From the NCBI RefSeq assembly GCF_000226215.1, contig NZ_AGFF01000020.1:1-64000 (forward strand): a stretch of DNA of 64,000 nucleotides, in the 5' to 3' direction. Position numbers and translations under genes: made by a program. This document shows positions 30,346-39,686 of the stretch, piece by piece. The first letter of the stretch is position 1, and each line of letters starts with the position of its first letter. Origin of the DNA: Dietzia alimentaria 72. GTDB taxonomy: Bacteria; Actinomycetota; Actinomycetes; Mycobacteriales; Mycobacteriaceae. Under the pieces are notes generated by a model. The model was not told where the DNA came from and ran no database searches. It saw only the letters and a list, made by a program, of their open reading frames with translations.

Positions 30346-31383
30346 ATGAGCAACCTGGATCCGCACCCTGACGAGATCGAATGCGAAGCAGGCGGAGCAC
30401 CTAATGGTCCCCGGCCGGGCGGTGCCGCGGTCGAGATCATCACCTCGCGTGATGTCCCGCTCGGCGGGCCCCGGGCCATGACCGTCAGGCGGACCCTGCC
30501 CCAGCGGCAGCGCTCGCTCATCGGAGCCTGGTGCTTTGTCGACCACTACGGGCCGAATGACGTCTCTGTCAGTGGTGGGATGGACGTTCCCTCCCACCCA
30601 CACACCGGACTACAAACCGTGAGCTGGTTGTTCGAGGGGAACGTGACCCACCACGACTCCGGGGACACCCACGCCGTCGTGCGTCCAGGCGAGGTCAACC
30701 TCATGACCTCTGGTGCGGGAATCTGCCACACCGAAGTATCGACCCAGGACACCACCACGCTGCACGGGGTGCAGCTCTGGACCGCCCTCCCCGACGCGCA
30801 CAGGGAGTCCAGTGGTCGACGATTCGACCATTACGTGCCCGACCCCGTGACGTTCCCCGGTGGATCCGCGCTGGTGTTCATGGGGACGCTTCTGGGCTCG
30901 TCGTCGTCGGTCTGTACCTTCACCCCTCTCCTCGGTGCGGAAATTCGCCTGGACCCCGGTGCCGAACTGACGCTGGATGTGGACCCCGATTTCGAACACG
31001 GCCTCCTGGTAGACGCAGGCGATATCACGCTCGAGGGGGTGACAGTTGAACCGACCCAGCTCGGTTACACGGGCGTCGGAGAAAGTTCGTTGACCCTCCG
31101 CAATACCGGCACCACCCCGGGTCGCACCGTCCTGATCGGTGGAACCCCGTTCGAGGACGAGATCATCATGTGGTGGAACTTCATCGGGCGCACGCATGAC
31201 GAGATCGCCAGATACCGCCAGGAGTGGGAGGCCGGGGCCGACCGATTCGGACGAGTCGACGGTTACATCGGGCATGACCCGCAGGGGCTCACCCGGCTGC
31301 CCGCCCCAAGACTGCCCAACACCACTCTCAAGCCCCGCATCAACCCCGATGCGCGGGCCCGATCGACTGAAGGAAACCTCTGA
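30346..31383 (+). CDS. pirin family protein
   Basis: A 345-residue bicupin of the pirin family. The N-terminal cupin has the metal-binding HPHTGLQTVSWLFEG and HRDS-like HHDSGD elements, with MTSGAGICHTE as the second His/Glu segment. Pirins bind Fe(II); some are quercetin dioxygenases and others bind regulators. ATG 30346 follows GAGGAG by five bases. Its stop overlaps the acetyltransferase start. About 25 residues at the N-terminus are not typical of the family. Confidence 0.88.
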   Translation: MSNLDPHPDEIECEAGGAPNGPRPGGAAVEIITSRDVPLGGPRAMTVRRTLPQRQRSLIGAWCFVDHYGPNDVSVSGGMDVPSHPHTGLQTVSWLFEGNVTHHDSGDTHAVVRPGEVNLMTSGAGICHTEVSTQDTTTLHGVQLWTALPDAHRESSGRRFDHYVPDPVTFPGGSALVFMGTLLGSSSSVCTFTPLLGAEIRLDPGAELTLDVDPDFEHGLLVDAGDITLEGVTVEPTQLGYTGVGESSLTLRNTGTTPGRTVLIGGTPFEDEIIMWWNFIGRTHDEIARYRQEWEAGADRFGRVDGYIGHDPQGLTRLPAPRLPNTTLKPRINPDARARSTEGNL

Positions 31384-31739
31384 TGACCGGATACACCGAC
31401 AAGACCGGCGCCTCAGTCGCCGTCGAACGCTCAGGTTCGGACGACGCCTTCGAGATCCGGGACGCGTCCGGCGAGGTGGCCGGGCACGCCCACTTCCGCC
31501 AGCGCGACGGCGACCGGATCTTCCATCACACTGTTGTTGACGAGGAGTTCGGTGGGCGGGGCATGGGCACCGCACTCGTGCGGGGCGCGGTTGAGGCCAC
31601 TCGCGCGGAGGGGCTGACAATCGTCCCGGTTTGCTCCATGGTCAGCGGATTCCTGGACAAGAACGCCGAGGAGTTCGCAGGTACCTACCGCACACCTTCG
31701 CGTGACGACCTGGCCTGGCTGCGCGAGCAGGGCGCCTGA
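31383..31739 (+). CDS. GNAT-type N-acetyltransferase, short (NatD1/YidJ-like)
   Basis: A 118-residue small GCN5-related acetyltransferase. It has the FHHTVVDEEFGGRGMGTALV block, in which GGRGMG is the acetyl-CoA loop, and IVPVCSMVSGFLDKN, a typical ending of this subgroup. ATG 31383 overlaps the pirin stop, so it is translated from the same mRNA. Acceptor unknown. Confidence 0.85.
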   Translation: MTGYTDKTGASVAVERSGSDDAFEIRDASGEVAGHAHFRQRDGDRIFHHTVVDEEFGGRGMGTALVRGAVEATRAEGLTIVPVCSMVSGFLDKNAEEFAGTYRTPSRDDLAWLREQGA

Positions 31740-31740
31740 C

Positions 31741-32196
31741 ATGGCTGTCCCCCAACTCGATCGCATCCAGCGCGACGTCTACAAGCAGTTAGTGCGCACC
31801 GCGGTCGCCTCTCGCGAGGCCTCCACGGAGGCCGGACTCGATGAGGCGCTGCTCGAACTGGTCAACGTCCGGGTTTCACAGATCAACGGCTGCGCGGCGT
31901 GCCTTGCCACCCACGTCCCGGCCGCGCGCGAAGCCGGGGTCCCCGCGGGTAAACTCGACCTCCTGCCCGCCTGGCGGGATCTTCATAACTTCGGCGACCC
32001 CGAGCGCGCCGCGCTCCGTCTGGCGGAGACGCTGACCCGACTCGACGACGTGGACGAGCGAGTGGCCGCCCTGGACGCGGCAGCCGAGCACTTCACCAAG
32101 GATCAGGTCGCGTCGCTGGAGTGGACGATAGTTCTCATCAACTCGTTCAATAGGGTGTCGATCGCCAGCGGACACCAGCCCCGTATTCAGGACTGA
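31741..32196 (+). CDS. AhpD-like carboxymuconolactone decarboxylase family protein
   Basis: A 151-residue protein of the AhpD/CMD fold. The redox motif CAACLATH (CxxC followed by His) sits in INGCAACLATHVPAAREAG, which points to peroxidase-type thiol chemistry rather than a decarboxylase. ATG 31741 begins one base after the acetyltransferase stop. The last 10 bases overlap the convergent yccF-like gene end. Confidence 0.88.
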   Translation: MAVPQLDRIQRDVYKQLVRTAVASREASTEAGLDEALLELVNVRVSQINGCAACLATHVPAAREAGVPAGKLDLLPAWRDLHNFGDPERAALRLAETLTRLDDVDERVAALDAAAEHFTKDQVASLEWTIVLINSFNRVSIASGHQPRIQD

Positions 32197-32609
32197 CGCC
32201 CGGTTACCGGCACCATCGACGAGCGGCCAGAGCGCACGATCTCTTTGCCGAAGGGGAAGCACGTCACCGGGATCAGCTTGAGGTTGGCCCAGGCCAGCGG
32301 CAGGCCGATTATGGTGGCCGCCTGGACGAGCGCCGAACTGATGTGGCCGAGCGCGAGCCACAGTCCAGCGATGAGGAACCACACCACGTTGGCAACGGTG
32401 CCGGCGCCGCCCGTCTGACCCCGATAGACAACTTCGCGTCCGAACGGCCACAGCACGTAGCCGGCGAGGCGGAAGCTCGCGACACCGAACGGAATCGTGA
32501 TGATGAAGATGAACGCCAGGATTCCGGCCACCACATAACCGACGAAGAGCCACAGCCCGGCGGTCAGCAACCAGATGATGTTCAAGACCAATGTCAGGAC
32601 TGCGCGCAT
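32187..32609 (-). CDS. YccF domain membrane protein
   Basis: A 140-residue inner-membrane protein with two YccF domains. Each has a hydrophobic helix pair followed by a conserved signature: VLNIIWLLTAGLWLFVGYVV with FRLAGYVLWPFGREVV, then VVWFLIAGLWLALGHI with WANLKLIPVTCFPFGKEIV. Function is unknown for the family. ATG 32609 lies six bases after a TACAGT hexamer on the minus strand, so the mRNA may be leaderless. A frame extending further upstream to 32861 runs into the opposite gene and is not used. Confidence 0.85.
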   Translation of the reverse strand: MRAVLTLVLNIIWLLTAGLWLFVGYVVAGILAFIFIITIPFGVASFRLAGYVLWPFGREVVYRGQTGGAGTVANVVWFLIAGLWLALGHISSALVQAATIIGLPLAWANLKLIPVTCFPFGKEIVRSGRSSMVPVTGRQS

Positions 32610-32615
32610 CCCGTC

Positions 32616-32657
32616 ACTGTAGGTCAGCGGGCACGACCGGCGCAGCGCGGCTACGGT
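32616..32657. promoter_or_regulatory. divergent leaderless promoters for yccF-like and AAA genes
   Basis: On the minus strand TACAGT (32621-32616) ends six bases before ATG 32609. On the plus strand TACGGT (32652-32657) ends seven bases before GTG 32665. Both starts therefore coincide with expected transcription starts in a 55-base divergent gap. Confidence 0.4.
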
Positions 32658-32664
32658 GGGCGGT

Positions 32665-34062
32665 GTGAGCGACAAGCCGACCCCCAGGACTCTCGGCGAG
32701 CTGCGCGCCGCCGGATACACCAGCCGCACCCTGCGCGAGGAACTGCGCGAGAACCTTCTCGCGCTTCTCGCCGCCGGGCGCGACCCCTGGCCAGGTATGC
32801 ACGGTTTCGGGTCCACGGTCATCCCGCAGGTGGAGCGCGCGATCATCGCCGGACACGACATCGTGCTGCTCGGCGAACGCGGTCAGGGTAAGACGCGCCT
32901 GCTGCGGACCCTGGTGGGACTGCTCGACGAATGGTCGCCCGTCGTGGCCGGAACCGAGCTGTGGGAGGACCCGCTCGCCCCGATCACCGAGCCCACCAGA
33001 CGGAGGATCGCCTCTGAAGGCGACGCGCTGGCCGTGGAATGGCGGCATCGCAGTGAACGCTACGTCGAGAAACTCTCCACCCCGGACACTTCCGTGGCCG
33101 ACATGATTGGCGACGTGGACCCGATGCGGGTCGCGGAGGGACGCAGACTGGGCGATCCGGAGACCATCCACTACGGATTGATCCCGCGCGCCAACCGCGG
33201 CATCGTGGCGCTCAACGAGCTGCCGGATCTGGCCGAACGCATCCAGGTGGCCCTGCTCAACGTCATGGAGGAACGGGACGTGCAGATCCGCGGCTACGTC
33301 CTGCGTCTGCCGCTGGACCTACTGGTGGTCGCCTCGGCGAACCCGGAGGACTACACCAACCGCGGTCGAATCATCACCCCGCTCAAGGACCGCTTCGGCG
33401 CCGAGATCCGCACGCACTATCCCCTCGAATTGTCTGACGAGATCGAGGTCGTGCGGCAGGAGGCAGACCTGGCGGCGCAGGTACCCGATGCGCTGATGGA
33501 ACTGCTCGCCCGCTTCACCCGTGAACTGCGTACCTCGGACTCAGTCAACCAGGCGTCCGGTGTCTCGGCCCGCGTGGCCATCGCTGCGGCGGAGACCATC
33601 GCGGCCGCCGCCCGGCGACGGGCAGCCGTGCGTGGGGCCGACGGGCCGGGGGAGTCGGTGGCCCGGCTCGTCGACGTGGAGGCTGCAGTCGATGTGCTCC
33701 GCGGCAAGATCGAGTTCGAACCCGGTGAAGAGGGTCGCGAGGCCGAGATTCTGCAATATCTGCTCCGCCTCGCCACCGTAGACGTGGTGCGCGGCCTGTT
33801 CCGAGGCCTCGACCTGGCGCCGCTCGTCGAGGTCTTTGACGGCACAGTCACGCTCACCACCGGCGCCGACGTGACGGCTGCCGAGTTCCTTGCGGCGCTC
33901 CCCGAGCTCCGCGAACCGGGCCTGTACGACGAGATCGCCGCCAGGGCCGGGGCCACCGACGCCGGGCACCGTGCCGGCGCTATCGAACTGGCGTTAGAGG
34001 GGCTGTACCTCTCCCGGCGACTGTCCAAGGAGACCGGCGACGGCGAGGCCGTCTACGGCTGA
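32665..34062 (+). CDS. MoxR/magnesium-chelatase-type AAA+ ATPase
   Basis: A 465-residue AAA+ protein. Walker A is GERGQGKT, the Walker B/sensor region runs through GIVALNELPDLAERIQVALL, and sensor 1 is VVASANPEDYTNRGRIITPL with the arginine finger DRFG. GTG 32665 is chosen on the leaderless spacing; GTG 32656 adds three residues. The next gene is a VWA protein, the standard partner of MoxR-type ATPases, which act as chaperones inserting cofactors or assembling complexes. A similar pair is annotated in M. tuberculosis (Rv0958-Rv0959, from memory). Confidence 0.85.
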   Translation: MSDKPTPRTLGELRAAGYTSRTLREELRENLLALLAAGRDPWPGMHGFGSTVIPQVERAIIAGHDIVLLGERGQGKTRLLRTLVGLLDEWSPVVAGTELWEDPLAPITEPTRRRIASEGDALAVEWRHRSERYVEKLSTPDTSVADMIGDVDPMRVAEGRRLGDPETIHYGLIPRANRGIVALNELPDLAERIQVALLNVMEERDVQIRGYVLRLPLDLLVVASANPEDYTNRGRIITPLKDRFGAEIRTHYPLELSDEIEVVRQEADLAAQVPDALMELLARFTRELRTSDSVNQASGVSARVAIAAAETIAAAARRRAAVRGADGPGESVARLVDVEAAVDVLRGKIEFEPGEEGREAEILQYLLRLATVDVVRGLFRGLDLAPLVEVFDGTVTLTTGADVTAAEFLAALPELREPGLYDEIAARAGATDAGHRAGAIELALEGLYLSRRLSKETGDGEAVYG

Positions 34063-34104
34063 GACACCGGCGGCGACGAGCCACCGGGGAGCAGGAGATG
34101 CGAG

Positions 34105-36123
34105 ATGCCGCGACCAGAACGCGGGGCCCGCTACGGGCGGTACGTCGGCGGCCCCGACCCGCTGGCGCCTCCCCTCGATCTGTCCGAGGCCCTGGACGCA
34201 GTCTCCTCGGGAGTGATGGACGGGTACTCGGCCGAGCAATCGATGCGCGAATTTCTGCGACGCGGTGGCCGGGACCAGACCGGGCTGGACGAACTCGCGG
34301 GTCGTGTTCAGCGGCGACGCCGGGAACTGCTGGAGAGGAACCGTCTGGGGGGCACGCTCGACGAGGTGTCCACGCTCCTGGAGCAGGCACTGCTCGCCGA
34401 GCGCGGGCAACTCGCCCGCGACACCCAGATGGATCCGATGGACCGCACGCTGCGGGAGATGACCATCGAGAATCTCCCGGAGTCGCCAGCCGCCGCCGTG
34501 GGGGAGCTAGCAGACTACGACTGGGCCTCCACCGAGGCGCGCGAGGCGTACCGGCGGATTCAGGACCTCCTCGGCGCAGAGGCGCTGGACGCGCGGTTCG
34601 ATGGGATGAAGAAGGCGCTGGCCGGCGCCACTGATGCCGACAGGGCCGCTGTGTCGGAGATGCTCGGCGACCTCACCGACCTTCTGGACAAGCACGCCCG
34701 CGGCGAGGACACCCCCGAGGACTTTGACCGCTTCACGGACAAGCACGGCGACGCCTTCCCCGAACAGCCCGAGAGCATCCAGGAACTGATCGACACCCTG
34801 GCCAAACGATCAGCCGCCGCGCAGCGCATGATGCGCTCGCTGTCCCCGGAGCAAAGAGAAGAACTGATGGCCCTGTCCCAGCAGGCCTTCGGCTCGCCCG
34901 AGCTCATGCAGCACCTCGACAGGCTCGACGGACTGTTGCAGACCCTGCGACCAGGTGAGGACTGGGACGGATCCGAGGAGTTCGAGGGTGAGGAGGGCCT
35001 CGGCATGTCGGAGGGGGCGGCCGCGATGGCCGAACTTGGCGACCTGGACCGGCTCGCGGAGCAGCTCTCCCGGGGCGACGGCTCGCCCCTGTCCGAACTC
35101 GATCTGGAGGCGGTGTCTCGCCACCTCGGACGGGAGGCGGCGGTCTCCGTGCGGACCCTGGCCCGGTTGGAGCAGCAGATGCGCGAGTCCGGGTACCTCA
35201 GTAGGCGACCCGACGGCGACCTCAGGCTGTCTCCGGCGGCGGTGCGCAAGCTCGGCGGGTCATTGCTGCGGGACGCCGCCCGCAGGCTTTCCGGGCGCGC
35301 CGGTGCGCGGGAGACGCGGATGTCCGGGGCGGCGGGCGAACAGTCGGGCGCGAGCCGGGCGTGGGAATTCGGGGATGTGGAGTCGTGGGATGTGCCACGG
35401 ACCGTCAGCAACGCGCTCACCCGGATCGCGGCCGAGGGCGGTATATCCGACACCGGGATCCGGCTGATGCCCGAGGACATCGAGGTCCGCGAGACGGAGG
35501 CGCGAACGCAGGCTGCCGTGGCACTGCTGGTGGACACGTCGTTCTCCATGGCGATGGAGGGTCGCTGGGTGCCGATGAAGCGCACGGCACTGGCGCTCCA
35601 TCACCTGATCAGCACGCGGTTCCGGCAGGACACTTTGCAGCTGATCTCGTTCGGCAGGCTCGCACAGACGCGCACGATCGAGAACCTGCTGTCGCTGGAC
35701 GCCCGCTACGAGGCGGGCACGAACCTGCATCACGCGTTGCTTCTGGCGGGACGGTTCTTCCGGGAGCATCCGACGATGCAGCCGGTCCTGCTCATCGTCA
35801 CCGACGGTGAACCCACCGCACACCTGCTCGGTGGAGGCGAGCCGTGGTTCGCGTATCCGCCGGACCCGGAAACGCTCCGCACCACCGTCGACGAACTGGA
35901 CCGGGTGGCCCGCTCGGGAGCCAGCACGACCATCTTCCGGCTGGGCGAGGATCCAGGGCTGTCACGGTTCCTCGATGCGCTCGCACGCCGGGCCGGTGGC
36001 ACGGTTGTGGCGCCCGACGTCGACGACCTCGGGGCTGCCGTGGTGGGCAGGTTCCTCGACACCAGGCGCGGACGGCCGGGAGCGGGCGACCCGTGGAGCG
36101 CCCTCGGCCGGTGGGCCGTGTGA
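34105..36123 (+). CDS. VWA domain protein, partner of the AAA+ ATPase
   Basis: A 672-residue protein. The N-terminal two-thirds is charged and helical. The C-terminal von Willebrand A domain (from about residue 470) has the MIDAS DTSFS in LLVDTSFSMAM, the threonine region EAGTNLHHALLLAG and the third site VTDGEPTAHL. ATG 34105 follows GCAGGAG by about eight bases and lies 42 bases after the ATPase gene. It likely works as a substrate adaptor for the ATPase; clients are unknown. Confidence 0.87.
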   Translation: MPRPERGARYGRYVGGPDPLAPPLDLSEALDAVSSGVMDGYSAEQSMREFLRRGGRDQTGLDELAGRVQRRRRELLERNRLGGTLDEVSTLLEQALLAERGQLARDTQMDPMDRTLREMTIENLPESPAAAVGELADYDWASTEAREAYRRIQDLLGAEALDARFDGMKKALAGATDADRAAVSEMLGDLTDLLDKHARGEDTPEDFDRFTDKHGDAFPEQPESIQELIDTLAKRSAAAQRMMRSLSPEQREELMALSQQAFGSPELMQHLDRLDGLLQTLRPGEDWDGSEEFEGEEGLGMSEGAAAMAELGDLDRLAEQLSRGDGSPLSELDLEAVSRHLGREAAVSVRTLARLEQQMRESGYLSRRPDGDLRLSPAAVRKLGGSLLRDAARRLSGRAGARETRMSGAAGEQSGASRAWEFGDVESWDVPRTVSNALTRIAAEGGISDTGIRLMPEDIEVRETEARTQAAVALLVDTSFSMAMEGRWVPMKRTALALHHLISTRFRQDTLQLISFGRLAQTRTIENLLSLDARYEAGTNLHHALLLAGRFFREHPTMQPVLLIVTDGEPTAHLLGGGEPWFAYPPDPETLRTTVDELDRVARSGASTTIFRLGEDPGLSRFLDALARRAGGTVVAPDVDDLGAAVVGRFLDTRRGRPGAGDPWSALGRWAV

Positions 36124-36130
36124 CCCTGGA

Positions 36131-36814
<684 letters not shown>

Positions 36815-37134
36815 TCAGCTCTCGGCGCGGCGGGCGGTCTTGCGGGCGCGCGCCACGTGCGGGCCCACCACGTTGCCCAGTTTGGTGCCGTTCGGCCACC
36901 CTGCGTAGTAGCAGAGGAACAGCACGATCTCTTCCAGTTCCTCCGGCGTCAGCTCACCGTTGCCCAGTGCGGCGCCCACCTGGATGTCGGCCACGTCCTG
37001 CCGAACAGATGGTCCGCCGTCTCCGCGAAGTAGTCACCCGGCCCGTCGGACATCTCGAAGCCGTAGGCCTCGGTCATCATCGCCAGCCCGTGTGCGCGCT
37101 CCCGGCTCATCCCGGTCTCTGCGGCGTCACTCAT
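36815..37134 (-). pseudogene. broken carboxymuconolactone decarboxylase family gene
   Basis: The first 61-codon frame from ATG 37134 gives a normal family N-terminus (AMMTEAYGFEMSDGPGDYFA, then ETADHLFG) but runs out of frame into a stop at 36949. The rest of the family continues in another frame as VADIQVGAALGNGELTPEEL, then EEIVLFLCYYAGWPNG, and ends at 36815. About 30 residues normally between HLFG and DVADIQ are missing at the join near 37000. An internal deletion that also shifts frame explains this. The start overlaps the end of the next pseudogene (ATGA), showing both were once coupled. Confidence 0.8.
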
Positions 37135-37743
37135 CGCATCTCCTCGTCGTCGTCGGTGTTACTCGTGTCGTGCGCGCCTGTACCCGCGCCGGCTCGCAGC
37201 GCGATCTCACCCGGCCCCACGCCGAAGCCGGCGCCCAGGTCGCGTAGCGCGAGGGTGCCGAGCGGCAGGTCCACGCCCATCCGGTCAACCAGTCCCAGAG
37301 CCAGCGACAAGTCTTTCTCGCCGAGACCGCGGACGTGGGTGAACACGCCGTGCCAGAAGTCGTTCTCGGGGATCGGTGCGGTGGTCTCGCGCAACATCAC
37401 GGCTCCGGCGCCTCCGGTGATGGCGTCGGTGTGGCGGACCACCCGTCCCAGCTTGGCGATGTCGAGGCCCGCGGCCTCGGCAAGGCGTGAGGCCTCCGCG
37501 GTGGCGGCGAAGGAGATGAAGTGCAGCAGGTTGCGGGCCAGCTTCATCCGCGTGCCCGCGCCCACCTCGCCGGCGTGGACGGGCTGCGGCGGTCGCGCCC
37601 TCGGCCACGAACGGCTCGGTGGCGTCGGTGCGTACGTCGCACACCGCCAGCCCACCGGGCCAGGCCAGTAGCCGCCGGGCAATGGGTGCGCCCATGTTGC
37701 CCAGGCCGATGAAGCCGACGGGGCCGGGGGAGGTCGCTCTGAC
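37131..37743 (-). pseudogene. broken 3-hydroxyisobutyrate dehydrogenase-like gene
   Basis: The NAD-binding start VGFIGLGNMGAPIARRLLAW, followed by VCDVRTDATEPFVAEGA, is in one frame. The C-terminal half HAGEVGAGTRMKLARNLLHF, with ATAEASRLAEAAGLDIAKLG, is in another. The roughly 110 residues that normally separate these blocks are missing, with the join near 37590. No ATG, GTG or TTG lies in frame between the ligase stop (37752) and the GxGxxG motif; the only nearby ATG (37695) is within the motif and would truncate it. The gene is therefore non-functional or mis-assembled. Confidence 0.8.
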
Positions 37744-37751
37744 TTGTGAGG

Positions 37752-39479
37752 TCAGCGCACGGCTTCTTCGCGGAACTCGCCGGGGAAGTCGACGGACGGG
37801 CCGTTATCGGACTCGCCCCGGCGCAGTTCGACCCGCCGGATTTTGCCCGAGATGGTCTTGGGTAGGTCCGTGAACTGCAGGCGGCGGATGCGCTTGTACC
37901 CGGCCAGGTGGGTGCGCGAGTACTCGAAGATTTCCCGGGCTGTGTCCTCGGTCGGTGCCCAGCCGCCGGCCAGCACCACAAACGCCTTGGGGACCGACAG
38001 TCGCATCGGGTCGGGTGAGGGGACGACCGCCGCCTCGGCCACCGCCGGGTGCTCCAGCAGAACCGACTCCAGCTCGAACGGTGAGATCCGGTAGTCCGAG
38101 GACTTGAACACATCGTCGGTGCGGCCGATGTAGGTGATGTAGCCGTCCGAGTCCCGGGCGCCCACATCGCCTGTGTGATAGAAACCGTCCGCATACGCGG
38201 CGTCCGTCCGTTCTGGGTCTCCGTGGTAACCGACCATCAGGCCGAGGGGGCGGGGGTCCAGGCGGAGGCAGATCTCGCCCTCGGCGCCGTCGCCGAGCAC
38301 CTCCTCCCCGGTGGCGGGGTCGACCAGCGCCACGTCGAAGCCGGGGCACGGCCGGCCCATCGACCCGTCTTTGATCGGCTGGCCGGGGGTATTGGCGATC
38401 TGCACGGTGGTCTCGGTCTGGCCGAACCCGTCGCGGATCGTCACGCCCCAGGCGCTACGGACCCGGTCGATCACCTCAGGGTTGAGGGGCTCGCCGGCGC
38501 CCACGGCCAGACGTGGAGGCGTTCGCAACTGTCCCAGGTCCGCCTGGATGAGCATGCGCCACACGGTGGGTGGGCAGCAGAGACTTGTCACGCCGCAACG
38601 GTCCATCTCGCGCATCATCGCGGTCGCGTCGAAGCGTGAGTAGTTGTAGATGAACACGCAGGAGCCGGCGATCCATGGTGTGAACACGTTGGACCAGGCG
38701 TGCTTGGCCCAGCCGGGGGAGGACACGTTGAGGTGGATGTCGCCCGGCTGCAGACCGATCCAGTACATGGTCGACAGGTGACCCGCGGGGTAAGAGGCGT
38801 GCGTGTGCTCGACGAGCTTGGGTTTGCTGGTGGTCCCGGAGGTGAAGTAGAGCAGCAGCGTGTCGTCGGCCCGCGTGGTGTGGCTCGGCGAGAAGTCGGG
38901 TGAGGCGTTCATTGCGCCGGCGATACCAGTCCAGTCGTCCGGTGCGCCGCCCACCGAGATGCGCTGATAGTCGCCGGGGATGGACGCGAAGCGGTCGGCC
39001 AGTTCGGAGCGGGCGATCACGTGCTTGATGCCGCCGCGGGAGATGCGGTCACGAAGATCGCCCTCGGCCAGCAGCGTGGTGGCCGGGATGACCACCGCGC
39101 CGAGCTTGATCACGGCGAGCATCACGTCCCAGAGCTCGACCTGGTTAGCCAGCATGAGCAGGATCCGGTCGCCGGGCCCGACCCCCGAGTCCCGCAGCCA
39201 GTTGGCTGTTCGGTCGGAGCGGACGCGCATCTCGTCGAACGAGTACTTGGCCTCGGTGGGGGGCCCGCCATCGGCGGCGTCGCTCTCCTCGACGATCCAC
39301 AGTGCCGGGTCGTTGTTGCCCTCGGCCTGGACGTCAAACCAGTTGAGCGCCCAGTTCCATTCGTCCAGCTCGGGCCACGCGAAGTCGGCCCGGGCGACGT
39401 CGTAGTCATCCGCGTGGGCCTGCAGGAAGTCGCGGGCGGTACGGAACCGGGTGGTGGCCTCGGTGGAGAGCGGGGACAT
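37752..39479 (-). CDS. AMP-forming acyl-CoA synthetase, medium-chain type
   Basis: A 575-residue acyl-adenylate-forming ligase. The P-loop is YFTSGTTSKPKLVEHTH, followed by the DGFGQTET A5-type motif, YHTGDVGARDSDGYITYIGR (A7/A8 hinge) and the A10 lysine in LPKTISGKIRRVELR. It resembles ACSM-type medium/branched acid ligases and probably activates a short or branched acid such as isobutyrate for the divergent mmsA operon. ATG 39479 sits 26 bases from a CRP-like site (39505). Its end is next to the two pseudogenes. Confidence 0.85.
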   Translation of the reverse strand: MSPLSTEATTRFRTARDFLQAHADDYDVARADFAWPELDEWNWALNWFDVQAEGNNDPALWIVEESDAADGGPPTEAKYSFDEMRVRSDRTANWLRDSGVGPGDRILLMLANQVELWDVMLAVIKLGAVVIPATTLLAEGDLRDRISRGGIKHVIARSELADRFASIPGDYQRISVGGAPDDWTGIAGAMNASPDFSPSHTTRADDTLLLYFTSGTTSKPKLVEHTHASYPAGHLSTMYWIGLQPGDIHLNVSSPGWAKHAWSNVFTPWIAGSCVFIYNYSRFDATAMMREMDRCGVTSLCCPPTVWRMLIQADLGQLRTPPRLAVGAGEPLNPEVIDRVRSAWGVTIRDGFGQTETTVQIANTPGQPIKDGSMGRPCPGFDVALVDPATGEEVLGDGAEGEICLRLDPRPLGLMVGYHGDPERTDAAYADGFYHTGDVGARDSDGYITYIGRTDDVFKSSDYRISPFELESVLLEHPAVAEAAVVPSPDPMRLSVPKAFVVLAGGWAPTEDTAREIFEYSRTHLAGYKRIRRLQFTDLPKTISGKIRRVELRRGESDNGPSVDFPGEFREEAVR

Positions 39480-39504
39480 GGATGCTCCTGTCGACGGGTC
39501 CTGA

Positions 39505-39520
39505 AGTGAGTTGGCTCACA
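39505..39520. promoter_or_regulatory. CRP/GlxR-like site upstream of the ligase
   Basis: AGTGA-GTTGGC-TCACA matches the TGTGA-N6-TCACA consensus at 9 of 10 positions. It is 26 bases upstream of the ligase start on the minus strand. Confidence 0.5.
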
Positions 39521-39542
39521 GTATGTGTGGTCAACCCGTCCG

Positions 39543-39557
39543 CGGTACACCCGAAAG
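39543..39557 (-). repeat. 15-mer shared with the transporter upstream region (copy 1)
   Basis: On the minus strand this reads CTTTCGGGTGTACCG, identical to 44315-44329 on the plus strand. In both places it points toward the downstream gene (ligase here, MHS transporter there). Confidence 0.7.
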
Positions 39558-39616
39558 GGGATAGGCGCCGGCCGGTCCGGCGGTCGTCCCTGGATTACTA
39601 GGAGATGCAAGTATAG

Positions 39617-39632
39617 GGTGATCGGTATCACG
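39617..39632. promoter_or_regulatory. CRP/GlxR-like site upstream of mmsA
   Basis: GGTGA-TCGGTA-TCACG has the full GTGA-N6-TCAC core. It is 55 bases before the mmsA start and overlaps a possible -10 (TATAGG, 39612-39617). Confidence 0.45.
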
Positions 39633-39686
39633 GGAGAGGGTGCGCGGCCATTCGGTGCACGCGGCCCCACTGACGAAGGGACATCC

